In this document: piece after piece, positions 11,700 to 23,221 of the stretch | How the letters are laid out: each line of letters begins with the position of its first letter | Position numbering within the stretch: the stretch's first letter is position 1 | NCBI GenBank assembly: GCA_030765055.1 | Contig: CM060950.1 | Span: 19,038,729-19,102,728, forward strand | DNA from: Mantis religiosa | Taxonomy: Eukaryota; Arthropoda; Insecta; Mantodea; Mantidae | Length of the DNA stretch: 64,000 nucleotides | Reading direction: 5' to 3' | Position numbers and translations under genes: made by a program | The notes under the pieces: model-generated | The model's input: only the letters and a program-made list of their open reading frames with translations | What the model was told of the DNA's origin: nothing | Database searches by the model: none

Positions 11700-12440
11700 A
11701 TGGATTGTTCAGAAGGGATTTGGCACCTCGGCCAGACTGGTCTTTAGTGACTATGCTCCTAGTGGGGCACCCTCCGGGAGGGAGGATGAGGTGAAATGAG
11801 ACATGGCGGCCGACCCCAAGGAGTCACTGCAGTTCAGACGGCGAGGTTCCTGCACTTTGCCCGATAGCAACTCCCCGGTGGTGGGTTTAGGACAATTGGC
11901 ACCCCGCCTGCTGTGGTCCCGATACAGACACAAAGCCGGTTCGGAGACCGAGGCTTCCTCCCCAAAGCAAGATACTCCAGGCAGTCTTGCACAACTGGCA
12001 TTCCGCCTACCGGCGAATCGGCCCACTAGATCGGCTCAGAAACTGGAGTCCGTCCTGCGCAGGGTATATCGTTTTTCCTCAGAGCATATCATCCCGCAAT
12101 GCACCGCCGAGACAATTGAAATGTAGGGACAGGAAATTCGGGGGATGTAATTCACCTACCAAGGATTCACGTAGCGACCCGGGAAAATTCTCGAAAAAAC
12201 CCATGGGCCAGTTAGCTGGGTCATGGGAATGGAACCCGGGCCTCCTAAATGCGAAATGTATGGACAGGAATTCGGGGGATGTAATTCATCTACCAAGGAT
12301 TCACCTAGCGACCCGGGAAAATTCCCGAAAAAACCTATGGGTCAGTTAGGTCGGTCACGGGAATGGAACCCGGGCCTCCCAAACGCGGGCTACGGACGAA
12401 ACCGCTTGAGCCATCCCACTCGGTTGTGCGGCCATTAGTT
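11700..12440 (-). repeat. tRNA-headed long repeat, family D, copy 1
   Basis: On the minus strand the repeat begins with a tRNA-like head (box A-like GATGGCTCAAGCGG, box B-like GGGTTCCATTCCCG) near 12440-12350. It then runs through a body that includes a GC-rich section at 11750-12060. Both the head and the section around 'gggaggatgaggtgaaatgagac' recur in the same order at 61500-61995. Several open but featureless frames cross the GC-rich part; I regard them as non-coding. Confidence 0.75.
12124..12393 (-). repeat. tandem duplication inside family D repeat
   Basis: Two adjacent copies of about 135 bp (12124-12258 and 12259-12393) share 'gggacaggaa(a)ttcgggggatgtaattca' through 'ggaatggaacccgggcctcc'. 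They differ by only a few substitutions. The homologous repeat at 61.8 kb has one copy. Confidence 0.9.
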
Positions 12441-14718
12441 CATGCTCATTAAGTTACTTTAAATGTCAACGTTTGAATCTACGCAGAACTTTGGTAAAAC
12501 ACCCATTTCTATTCGTGCCTCATTCGGTAAGCTCTGCCAAGAGGATGGTTGTACGTATGCACTGGGAGGAGCCATCTGTAAGGAAACGCGGGCAATCTCA
12601 TTCTCAGATTGTCCACGATATTTGGTTGAATAGGTCAGCCGGAAGAGAAACGTTCCATCACTGAAGTCCACACAACATTTTGCATACTGTGACTCCTGCA
12701 CTTCGACAGTTTAGTTCTTGGTCCCTGGACCACTATCGAAAGAGATGCCGCTATGCGGACTTAAAGAGTGATTACCGGAAAAGAAACTTAAATCGGTGTC
12801 TTGCTGTAGCATTAAGCGGATCACTGCGTCCATCTAAATAAATTTAGTTGTCTCAATCCGCAGCAAGAAAGTTCTAAACGCAGTGCTTCCTCCCATTCCA
12901 GCTGATTATATATAAACTTCAGTCACCCTCACCTTCTTGTAGCCCTCGGTCGGATACTCCTGCTTCAAGCCATAATGGGCGCAGTGTTTTGCCGTCGATT
13001 ACCACACCAAACCGATTCTCGGCTCTGGAGTCGGATTCATTACCTGAAAGGAAGCCTTTACCTCCAAGAGGTTTATGTATCATTAATCGATCTGATTGAA
13101 ATTTACGAGCTCCACACGTTAGATTCCTTTGAATGCACCAAATTAAGAAAAAAAGCTCATATTTCCGAATGCCCATACTGGCGTGGTATGTACGTGGTAC
13201 AAGTACACAAAGGGGGAGTTTAACTGTCATTGTCTTCTTTTCCTATGATAGTTTGCGTGAGACTAAGCTGTACTTATGGCTTTCTTTGGTATATGGTATT
13301 GCATCTCGGTGCGCTGTGATCCTGCACCGTAGGAGGGCACTTCTGCACACGAAGGTTCGGAACTGTGTTTATTAACCCTCTGTGGCACTTGCTCTGCCAT
13401 TTAAGCCGCATAAAATACCTGGCTTTTGTTCTATGCTACCCTCTGTATATCGCCTTTCTGCCCCTTCGCCGATGCGGACTTTACAGCTTCCAAGATCCTA
13501 CTTTATGTGGTTAAATGGCCGGCTGCAATGGTAATTTTAATTTACATTTGCGTACAATAATTAATTGGCTAATGTTTTCATATCGGACACAAGCTCCCAA
13601 GTACTTTATGTACCGTTACTTACTGTACGCCAAGTTACTAATATTTCACTCTTCTAGTAAACAAGATAACGCGAATGCGGCGCTGTGTCGCTGGAAGTTA
13701 ATATGCCTTAAAGCTCTGCCATGTAGTAAGATTAGTACTGTTTGCCCAGCACAAGAATGCAAGAGACGAATGAAGGGGAGAGAGGTTTGAACTATTAATC
13801 TGCTGTTAGTGGATCTGTTTACTAGGAAATGTGTGTGAGAGTGCATATGAATCAACCATGCTGCCAAATCTAATGCTCGTTGCAGTAAATGCGATGGTAG
13901 GTATGTGTTGGTGAGTTATGTGACAAAACCTAGCAACCTTGTCATACTCGGAAGGCGAGCATAAACACAGTGTGATCAGCAATAGTGATTACGTCACGCA
14001 TTCCTCTAGCTAGCCTTCTTGTCCTGGGCAGACTGTATGCAGTTTTACTTCCATGGTGTCGTTGAAGGCGCTAATGACCTCAGCATGGTTCTGTCTAAAG
14101 CGCCACTGCTAGTTCTGGACGAAGTGAAGAAAACACATTTATAGGGAAAGAAATGCCGTTCCATGGAGTACTTCAAATAAATATCAAAGTACAGGAAAGG
14201 ACTGGTGGTCACTTTAGGAGATGCAATGGTTTCCTAGAAGAATGTAATTCTGCGGTGTGACATGCGCAATGTGAAGTGCAAAATATCCTGCCTTCCTGCA
14301 AGTAATAGCACGGTCTACTACTCAACCTCTCTTTCCAATTCACTTTTGGAGTGGTCTAGGAAAGAAAACTACAGTATGCCACAGAAAAGAAAGTCCCCGG
14401 GGCCTGAGACGCAGTGGGGTTAGAGAAGGTTCGCACAGCCTTCCTGTATAGGTTTGACACCCAATGCCAGTTCAGTTACAGAGCATTCAAAAACATTCTG
14501 ACGACTTCTAATTTTGTGAATAAATTTTCTTGGTTTTAGTGTAGAGTGAACAGGGCGCATGTTTTTTTAACGGTTCACCTCCATGTGTAGCATGCGTTGT
14601 CACACACATTCGTTGTCCTTATCCCACTGTGTAATGTGGCACTGGGTGGTACATTCCCTTTGCTTTGGTGGGCAGTAGAGGTCTCTCTTTGTCCTGGAGG
14701 ATATCTGTAACCCTTGAA
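12441..14718. other. unannotated interval
   Basis: About 2.3 kb with short overlapping frames on both strands. No motif, RNA gene or repeat is recognised. Confidence 0.35.
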
Positions 14719-14962
14719 CCTCGGTAGCGTAGATGGTAGCATGTCTGCCTCACGTTCAAGAGGTCCCGAGTGTGAATCTCGGTCAGGATGAGTTACCTGG
14801 ATAAGGTTTTTCCGGGGTTTTCCCCTGTCCTTCAAGACGAATGTCAGGTAACTCTAAGCTCCATGGACCCTGGGCTCATTTGAGCATCATTTCACCCAAT
14901 TCATTCACCGTCCGGTATGACTTAGCGTTGGAGGACTTAATAACAAAACAAATAAAAAAAAA
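14719..14962 (+). repeat. tRNA-derived SINE, family B, copy 2
   Basis: Near full-length family B: head 'cctcggtagcgtagatgg', box B region diverged (GTGTGAATCTCGG), body 'gagttacctggataagg', and a 3' end 'ggaggacttaataac' followed by an A-rich tail. Confidence 0.95.
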
Positions 14963-14965
14963 GTC

Positions 14966-15095
14966 GTCTGCCCACAGTGTCTTCGGTCTCCCAATCGATC
15001 TTGGTCCTATTCTCGGATCCCATATTGCTATTCTCTGGTTCCATCGGCCGGGTTCCATTCTGGCGACATGCCCTCCCCAACTCCATTTCAACTCT
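14966..15095 (-). pseudogene. LINE C-terminal fragment (GHVARM motif)
   Basis: The minus strand encodes 'KWSWGGHVARMEPGRWNQRI', followed by WDPRIGPRSIGRPKTLWADD. This is the well-known C-terminal signature (KW.WAGHVARM..RW...RP..GKR..GRP..RW.DD) of many arthropod LINE endonuclease-reverse transcriptases. The fragment starts directly at the tail of the SINE at 14719-14962, so the two insertions abut. Confidence 0.85.
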
Positions 15096-15189
15096 TCACC
15101 TTAAGCTCAGTGGAATATAGGTTATAGAACATAGAATATAAAACAAGCTAACATAGATCTAAGTACACGGTGTATAGAATATAGAACAA

Positions 15190-15322
15190 GCCCACCTCGG
15201 TAGCGTAGATGGTAGGGTGTCTTCTTCACGTTCAAGAGATACCGAGTTCGAATTTCGGTCAGGGTGAGTTATCTGGACCTGGGGTTTTCCCTTATCCTTC
15301 AAGACGAATGTCGGGAGACTTT
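15190..15322 (+). repeat. tRNA-derived SINE, family B, copy 3, truncated
   Basis: Contains the head (gcccacctcggtagcgtag), a box B-like GTTCGAATTTCGG and the body as far as 'gacgaatgtcgg'. The 3' third of the family is missing and part of the 'ggataagg' segment is deleted. Confidence 0.9.
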
Positions 15323-16002
15323 TCGAGACTTATTTTATTTGGTATATTACGCAGCACTGAAAATCCAGTATTTTTGTGTTGAATACTGGACAATTTATTT
15401 TTTGTTCGTTTGGTAGTTGGTGCATTCTCTAGACACCTGCTCGACTGCTTTTAGACAGCTCGAAAGTACAATCTTCAAGCTGTATAATGGATGTCGATAG
15501 TAACCAATACTTGATTTATAAAATGGTGATTGTCCAATAATTGTTGTGAAAATAATGCTATTAACACAATATGTCTAGCACCTTGGTCTTCCTGTAAGAC
15601 CGATCCACCTGCGTGGCGAGCAGTAGTTCTAATGAAACAAAAGCTACGCGTTGCGAAGCGAACTATCCCTGCGTGTTGTCGTCGGGACTGACGTCAGCAG
15701 TTACATACTGCGAGACTCGTAAACTTCATATCCCTTTAAAGGTGTACGGGCTCCGATATCTGGTCATCACAATAGATAAGGAGTTACCTGCAAGCAAGCA
15801 TGAGGCTCTTAGGAGTTGCTACCCTAATAAGCTCATAGCAGCAACTCCCTGCACCTGCAGGAGGCTTTTGCCCTTTAGGTATGGATTGGCTATTTATTTA
15901 TTAATGGCTAATATTTAATTCGTGTTAGTTTATAAAGGGTTCTTCGTATTTCAGTGCAGATACGTGTGCGTTTTATTGCTAATAAAAGCGTTGGTAATAA
16001 TG
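15323..16002. other. unannotated interval
   Basis: A 101-codon frame (15613-15918) lies here, but it has no recognised domain and only an ordinary start context. I do not call it a gene. Confidence 0.35.
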
Positions 16003-16003
16003 T

Positions 16004-16084
<81 letters not shown>
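16003..16084. repeat. (TGA/GAT)n trinucleotide microsatellite
   Basis: About 27 uninterrupted TGA units, ending at 'gataatg'. Confidence 0.98.
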
Positions 16085-16085
<1 letters not shown>

Positions 16086-17046
16086 AATGTTCCTTGTATA
16101 ATCTCGGAAAGGCTAATGTTCTCGTAAGCAGATAAACTTAAGAAAAATGCCTTTAAGAATAACTTACATCACTTTAGGACTATTCTAAAAGCCTATTTTA
16201 TCACCAGATTATTCTTTGCTGATATGTTGCTTGAGAAATTCAACTACTTAAAATAAGTTACCAATTCCATGACTTAAATAGTTAATAACATATTCCTTAT
16301 GGAATGGAACATGAACTAGTTCTTTTGTTGTTTGCACGTGATTATTTGCAACTTAATACTGCCGACAGTTACGTGGTCTCCCAAGTTTTGAATAAAGATT
16401 CCTGTTTGAACTACAACCCTTGCGTGGTTGGCAGTAAGCTTTTCAGGGACACGGGTATGGAGATTTTAGGTGAAAATGACATGTTAAAAATGTTTGACAT
16501 TTAATCATTTTAGCCAAATATTCGTTAAGATCTGTAATTTTTAAAAGTCCAGTGACATGTTTAAATCACTCTTATAACTGTACCTTATTGCCTCAAACAT
16601 TTTTACTGAAAAAACAAGAACAATTATTTTAACACCAGCAAATTAAAAAAAAAAAAATAATAAGTCGTTTCCCTTCAGCTAATATCGTCAACACCAAGAC
16701 AATTTTCATTTAGTCTCATTGTACTGAAGTATCATAAAACTGTCAATTAAATATGAATGCGCAAGACATTTTTAGATTTTTTTTTACTACCTTATCAAGA
16801 AGTTTCATTGTGATTTCTCAGACAATATTTGAGCTAGAGGTTTGAGTGTTTGCACAGTAATTTCTTTTATTAAGTTTGCAATTTTCAAACAAATGACTTA
16901 AAAAAAGCTAGAATATTCTGTCCCTGTTTACCTACATTTCTCCTTGGCGTCATTTCTGATTTTAGTTTTCTGCGACTATGAAGCATATAAGATAGTAAGA
17001 GTTAAGAGTATATCTTCGATTAGTACTAGTAGCAATGTGTCATGAC
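16085..17046. other. unannotated AT-rich interval
   Basis: No supported feature. Short A runs only. Confidence 0.35.
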
Positions 17047-18483
17047 TAGGGGGCGGGTTTTGCCCTATTTGCCTATTTTATTCCTTTGTTCAGAAACGTA
17101 GGCTTTTTAGTTATAAGCACGTTTCCTAAAATTATTAGTCTAATTTCTTAGTTTTATAGTGCCTATAAACCCCTACTTCATACGTTTGTGCCTATTCTGC
17201 TTATTAGTGCCTACAACTGCCTTTTTAGCCAATTTCTTCTGCTTGTAATGTGTGAGAATAGCTTTTGCATTTGTTGGTTTCAACGTGAAGTTTTCGGGGA
17301 AGAGAAATTTCTTACTGCTGCACGTTGGATATGCAAAAATGGGTTTTTTAAGGAGACCTATCTGTGCAAATTGACCCAAAACTTACAACAATACCAAATT
17401 TAATTTTGTCTTAAACTTAATGTAGACATACTTCAATAATGTAAAGCTTTTTTTTTTTTTTCTACCGGCACTACAGAAAACGCCACTTGACTATTTAAAT
17501 AACCCTGCACCTGTATCGTAGCTGCTATTACGTAATTTTAACCTCAGATTTCTCAGATTCCGTATTTTCTACATTTTCCTAACCTAAAAATGTTCCACAG
17601 GATGCAGTTTTCTATTAATCTGTTGAAATTCTAAACATGCCTGTCAGGGCAACTGTATATTAAGTGTACCCATTTACATTTGTTGTGTTTTTGTTATTTG
17701 TATTGAAAAGGATTATAATGCTTACTTCTTACTGAAAACGCTTAGGAAAATAAAAATTGTTAAATAGGTATGATTATTTTTTCCCTTCTTTGATATGACG
17801 AAGACAAATATTTCACATAAGTACAGGTCATTAATAGGTTAAAATGGATGCAGAAACTTATACCCCAAGCATTAATTTTTGAAATTACAATATGTGGGAC
17901 ATTTTGAAAATCGCCTTTAATTTAGACATAAACTGCTAATTCCTCAGAAACTATTGTAACTAGATAGCTAAAACCTGGCATTATTCCAGTCTTGATCGAT
18001 CACAAAAATAAATGGTATAAATTTGAAACAAATCTAACAAAAGCTTCATATATTTCAATTTTCACCTTTAGCCCCCCTCCCCACCCCAAAGACATGTTTT
18101 TGTTTTTTGACACAGTTAATTACTTCACATCTTTCTGCACATTATGGTTCTTACTTAGTGAAGTGGATTTATATGTATTTTAATTATACGGCAATATTGT
18201 TATTTTAACTTGCTATGGAGCCATTTATGACATTTGGAATAAATGTAGACTATTTCGCCAACGGAACCGTTTAGCGAATTTGTTGCAGCATATGTTGCGA
18301 TGATTGTCAGTTTGTTATAGTGATTTATAGTGCATTTTAGAAGCCATTTTACTAAAATTGTGTATTTCAACGTTTTTACTTAGCACATTTTTAGTGTCTA
18401 TTTAAGTGCCTATTTTTGCCCATTTTAGTGCCTTTTTGCCTGCCTATTTCACACATTTTTAGTGCCTGTAAATCCGCTCCCTA
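17047..18483 (+). mobile_element. hAT-type non-autonomous transposon, copy 1
   Basis: The element begins TAGGGGGCGGGTTTTG and ends with the reverse complement of TAGGGAGCGGATTTAC, giving short terminal inverted repeats. It is flanked by a perfect 8-bp duplication GTCATGAC (17039-17046 and 18484-18491). An 8-bp TSD with a TAGGG/CAGGG-type end is characteristic of hAT transposons. The near-identical sequence returns inverted at 23222-24644. Only a short conserved minus-strand segment (17173-17379, including KKFLFPENFTLKPTNAKA) looks protein-like; no full transposase is present. The subterminal parts are rich in 'gtgccta' motifs. Confidence 0.85.
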
Positions 18484-18491
18484 GTCATGAC

Positions 18492-18904
18492 CATCCGTTT
18501 AATAGAAATGCCTGGTGCCACGGAAATGGCACATACTGACCACGCCGTTAAACATAGCGGGAGTGAAACGTTACGTCACTGAAACTTGCATTCCGTCCCG
18601 TAGCTACTGTATATTTTTACGTTTACACTCCTCTCTTAGATACAGGCAGTTGAAATACTCATCCACAAGGTACAGTAGTAATTCATGGTTGTATGTACGC
18701 GTTCCTGTTTCTGACAGTGTGTACCTCTTAAGCGTTTCGATATTCCGTAAAATTTCTGTAATTCATAACTGGTAAGTTTGTTAAATGTTTGTGCTTCTTA
18801 AATCATTGATACAGTGCTTTCTTGGTTCGAAGGAGGTTACTAAGCAAAAGCTGACTAAATAATACTGTTAATAGATGTTAATTACTTCATTAAAGAGTAC
18901 TTAC
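18492..18904. other. unannotated interval
   Basis: About 400 bp between the hAT-type element and a SINE fragment. No feature is seen. Confidence 0.35.
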
Positions 18905-19086
18905 CCGTGTCTACCTCACGTTCAAGAGCTCACAGTTCCAATCTCGGTAAGGGTGAGTTGGATAAGTTTTTTCTGGGACTTTTCCGTATGCTGATGTGGG
19001 ATCTCTGTTAAGCTCCTGGGACCCTGGGCTCATTTTATTATTCATCCTCCGATATGACAACGTTAGGGGACGTAATAAAAAAAAGA
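18905..19086 (+). repeat. tRNA-derived SINE, family B, copy 4, 5'-truncated
   Basis: Starts within the tRNA-like part (gtgtctacctcacgttcaag) and continues to the 3' end 'ggacgtaataaaaaaaag'. The first 30 bases of the head are missing. Confidence 0.88.
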
Positions 19087-19477
19087 GCAGTAACCCGTTA
19101 AGGGAAGCACAAAAAATTCAACGCAGAATATTCAAATTATTGCTCTGTGCCGAATGGATCTTTGATTTCAGTGATTAATTTTCATGATCCAGTTTCAAGT
19201 ACTTACACAAAATTGAACAATTCGTGATAAGTGCAGCATTGAGTAATCAGAAGGCAACTTTGTAGATAGATTTTGCGTTGTTTATGTACAATATGTCAGC
19301 CGTGTACAGCAGTAGCTAAGTCGATTTCTAAAATGTGAGATCATTACCAATCAAGGTATCTTATTGGATGTAAATTAAAAAAAAACTCTGCATATTGAAC
19401 CGTTATAGAATATTACATGAAAATTTTACACAAAAAGTGGGAATAACGCAGATATTTGGCGAGAGGAGATAATACCT
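19087..19477. other. unannotated interval
   Basis: About 390 bp between SINE copies 4 and 5. No feature is seen. Confidence 0.35.
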
Positions 19478-19931
19478 TTTTTTAAGTTGCGTCATCCAAC
19501 GTTAAGTCATATCAGACGAATGAAATGGTCAAATGAATCCATGGTCTATAGAGCTTAGAGTTACCTTATATTTATCCTTCAAGATAAGGTAAAGCCCTGG
19601 AAAAGAGCTTCTCCAGATAACTCTTTTTTTTTTTTTTTGTAATTTTACGTCCTTCAACATCGACATATTGGATGATGAATGAAATGGGTGAAATGATGCT
19701 GAAATGAGTCCGGGGTCCATAGGGCTTAGTTAACCCACATTCGTCTTTAAGGATAAGGAAAAACTCCGGAAAAAACCTTATCCAGATAACTCACCCTGAC
19801 CGAGATACGAAGTCGGGATCTCTTGAATATGAGGCAGACATGCTATCGAGGCGGGCCCAGATAACTCACCCTGACCGAGATTTGAGCTCGGGAACTCTTG
19901 AACCTGAGGCAGACACGCTAAAGAGGCGGGG
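19478..19931 (-). repeat. tRNA-derived SINE, family B, copy 5, split by another SINE
   Basis: The 3' part (19478-19623) and the tRNA head (19857-19931) of one minus-strand family B SINE are separated by a second SINE. The sequence CCAGATAACTC occurs at both breakpoints (19613-19623 and 19857-19867), which is the target duplication of the inner insertion. Confidence 0.92.
19624..19856 (-). repeat. tRNA-derived SINE, family B, copy 6, nested
   Basis: Full-length minus-strand copy with a tail of about 16 T on the plus strand at 19624. It is inserted into copy 5 with an 11-bp TSD and has the same orientation as its host SINE. Confidence 0.92.
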
Positions 19932-21312
19932 AGGTATTGTCGAGCTGCTCAAATGGTTACCTTGGCTGTTAATAGAAACCTCTCAGAGAACAAACTGATA
20001 ACTCCACGTGGACATAACATCTATTTGTCATTTGTGATTCCTGCGCATTCCTTTGGCTGAAGTGATGCGTTTATTGGTACTTACCAAACATCCAAGAAGC
20101 GTGCCAGTACCTCTCTCACTCGTACCGATAATAATCAGTGCTTTACCTTAGAGTTACATATCTATTAACAAAGGTAAAGCCAGGGTAACCGTTGGAGCAG
20201 CAGGATATTATGTGGTTTCGTCTTCCTAAGTGCAAGCTAAAAATGATTGTGTGTCCGAATGGGTAAGCACACAATTTCATGGACACAGTTAACGAAAGTC
20301 CGTGGCCTTAGGTAATACACATTTAGCCTGTGCATCTCGCGCGCGCGTCTTTGTGTGTGTGCTTGCGCGCCAAATATGTGTGATTTGTGTTACTACTGTA
20401 TTATCGCCTAAAGAGATTTTCTCAGTATAATTTAAATGTCAGAATAAGTAATGCTTATAGAATGTTAATACAAAACAATTAAAAAAGTGGACTATAGCAA
20501 AATTAATGTTTTGAAATGTAGCATCATTCAAGAAAGCTTTTTTTTTTTTTTTTTTCCCCAAGCTAAGCAAGCATATTTTCACATTCACTTTTTAAATGTT
20601 TTGGTTCACCCTTAAAGGATTTATGTTCATTTGTTATACAGTTTCGGATTATTTTATGTTGCCTGAGTTCCGTTTATTTGTTTCTTTTTGTTGAAGGATT
20701 TCTCTTTTAAATATTTGTGCTGCTTAGTTTCTAGGTGTAAAAAAAAGATCACTTTTCTCACACAAGTATGTTTGTACGCCGTAGAGTCATTAAGTTTGTG
20801 GATTGCGTGCCTTGAGCGTAGGCAAAAAGCACAATGGAGATGCGTTGCCAGTTGCCATGCAAGAGATCCACAGCATCCCTCGAAATAGCAGCCGTTCTAG
20901 ACATCTCGTTCAATATTGCTGGGAGCACTTCTCCTGTACGGCTCTTTTTGTGGCATCACCGGGTTCTCTTTCGAATGAAATATGCACCCACGTAGATCCT
21001 CTTTCAAGCGGGGAAAGAAGAAGAAATCCGATGTTGAGATCATTAAATAACGGGGGTGTGGCGGAACGGTGTCCTGTTGTCTTAGAGGTTCCTTTTAGAA
21101 AAGCACAAGGAGGTTCATATAACACAACACGTGGCAAAATTGGGAGGGTGGAGGTCGACATGACAGTGAATGCATAGCTATCTCTTTTTATCCTATGAGT
21201 GGCAATTTTTCGATATATAAGTGAAATTTTATACACAACTTTTGTTTTTAGTTTTCAAGGCATATAGGGGAGACAGAGGTAAGTTGACCAGCCGGGCAAG
21301 ATGAACGAGTTA
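19932..21312. other. unannotated interval with an alternating purine-pyrimidine tract
   Basis: No gene is supported. The 124- and 108-codon frames at 20803-21236 overlap on opposite strands and have no domain. A (CG)n/(TG)n stretch lies at about 20338-20372 and a T run at 20537-20556. Confidence 0.4.
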
Positions 21313-22599
21313 TCATTTGTTTCAAATGGGATGATGTTTGTCCTTGAGCGCTGCTAGGTGAGCAACCAACCGGAGTCCTGCGGTGTTGTCGTATTGCATT
21401 CCCGCTACGAGGTGTGTGACGAGCGCCAACCTAATCAATCTCTAATAAATAATAATCGCGCTAAGACAGAAATTCAGATTTTGCAAAAACTTATCCACGA
21501 GGAAGGTAGAGAATAATGTATTTAACATAACCGTAAAAAGCCCATATTTGTAGCTCATAGTTTTCCTAATACAAATAAATAAGGTACTATTATATTATAA
21601 CAATGCGTCGTGACGTAAGCACTGTAATTAATATTATTGGTTGGCATGTATGCGTGTCGTATATTTGTAATTGCTCAGAACTGAAATGTAAACGTTTGAC
21701 ATGACATGATAAAACTACTTTGAATAAACCAAGGTGTTTGTTAAATTCGAGCGAGAGGAAACAATACACTTCCTACTGGACTAGCAGAACGTGTCTGGTC
21801 ACATACGTTTTTTTTAGGAATGGTTCGTAATCTTCATTTGATTTAGAGAGTTCAAGTATTATTCAGTTCTTCCGTTCAAAAACCATGAAAAGGTGTATCA
21901 GCTGGATCAGCGTGCAATTGAAATGAGACACGAGGTACTATAAACCACCTTCTCCCTTGCCACTGCCAGAACAATCCAATTGAGTTAATGTGGGCTCAAA
22001 TTATGGTGCAAACAGAAACAATACTTTTAAACTGAACTGGCGTTGAACGTCTTATTCAAGGAGAAATTGACAAGGAATGCAACAACTCTGGGAAAACTGC
22101 GCGAGACATCAGATAAACTGCAAGAAGACAACTTTTGGAAAGAAATAGCACGTGACGAGATTTTGGAACCTATCATTATAAATTTGCAATATGTAGACGT
22201 TGAAGACAATGATGAATTATCTCTCAACTAAGTAACATTCACAGCGATGTGGATGCACCGCTGGCATATTCATTGGATTGGAAAAATAGGTGATATAATA
22301 GGTAATTCATTAGTTGGATTAGAAAAATAATTCATAAACTATAATTAATTATAAACTAAATATTTAAATCATTTTCGTAATATACGAATATCCACGTTGC
22401 AGTTGTGATTTCAACAACTGCGTTATTATAAAATTTTGGAAAATTCAGTTTGTTCCCTAACGTCTAGCGTCAGGAACAGTCGCAAGAGTGCGAGAGAGAG
22501 GGAAATATAAAAAAGTGGGGATAACGAGGTGGCAACGCTGAATGCGCTAACTCATCTGATTCACTACAGGCGAGAACTCTTCCCATTTGAAACACACAA
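21313..22599 (+). mobile_element. TA-flanked transposon with transposase C-terminus, copy 1
   Basis: The ends are inverted repeats: left TCATTTGTTTCAAATGGG, right reverse complement TTGTGTGTTTCAAATGGG. TA flanks both sides (21311-21312 and 22600-22601). The sequence is repeated in direct orientation at 37310-38549. Near the right end, broken frames encode a transposase C-terminus of the IS630-Tc1-mariner type: NVGSNY, corresponding to the usual [LI]xWAQxK region, then NRNNTFKL, then 'DNFWKEIARDEILEPIIINL' (22120-22190). The N-terminal and central catalytic parts are not recognisable, so the copy is an internally deleted, non-autonomous derivative. Confidence 0.75.
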
Positions 22600-22601
22600 T
22601 A

Positions 22602-23213
22602 GTTGTGTTCAAAATATGTGAGCGGGCAGTCTACGCACGTACACACAGTGTACTTGTATGTCAGAGAAATTACTGGCGGCATAAGTTGATGCGTGCTCAC
22701 AGTTTTAGTGGCAAATAAAGGAGTGAAGGTGATCGTCGGGTTGTCTTTTCTGCCACAGTATGTGTGCGCACTGGTTGGATTATTAGACAAAATTAACAAT
22801 GTAACATATTCAGAACAACGTACAACGAACGTCGCAAAGCAACCAGTGGCATCGGAAACAATGATGACATTCTTCTTTCTTAGAGGAACAGCCCATCAGT
22901 TGGAAGTGCATTCACTGCAGGTGTAAAGGCTGTCATGTTCCAATGAAGACAGTTTTATTCATCGACAAGTGCGAGAGACATACATGTCAGAGTTTCACTT
23001 GCTGATGATTATTGGAACAGTAAGTTGAAACGTTGATGTTGATATAGAACAGTGCAGCATCTTTGAGTGACAAGACGTCGCTGAGAGATGTTTGACATGT
23101 GTCTTCGCCACTGGAGTAAATGAGTTTTAAGACTGATCGCATTTTAAAACATTACGACTGTACTACCTTGTACTTAATGTCAAGGTTAATTACAGAAGTT
23201 ATTTAATAAGTCA
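22602..23213. other. unannotated interval
   Basis: About 600 bp. Two overlapping frames on opposite strands around 22470-22926 have no recognisable domain. Confidence 0.35.
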
Positions 23214-23221
23214 GCTATGAT

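Noticed and set aside
11751..12349. Overlapping GC-rich frames of 91-120 codons
   Set aside because: They lie inside repeat family D, on both strands, with no domain.
15613..15918. 101-codon plus-strand frame
   Set aside because: No recognised motif, no splice or promoter context, and length within chance expectation for a window of this size.
20803..21236. Opposing frames of 124 and 108 codons
   Set aside because: They overlap on opposite strands; neither has a recognisable domain.
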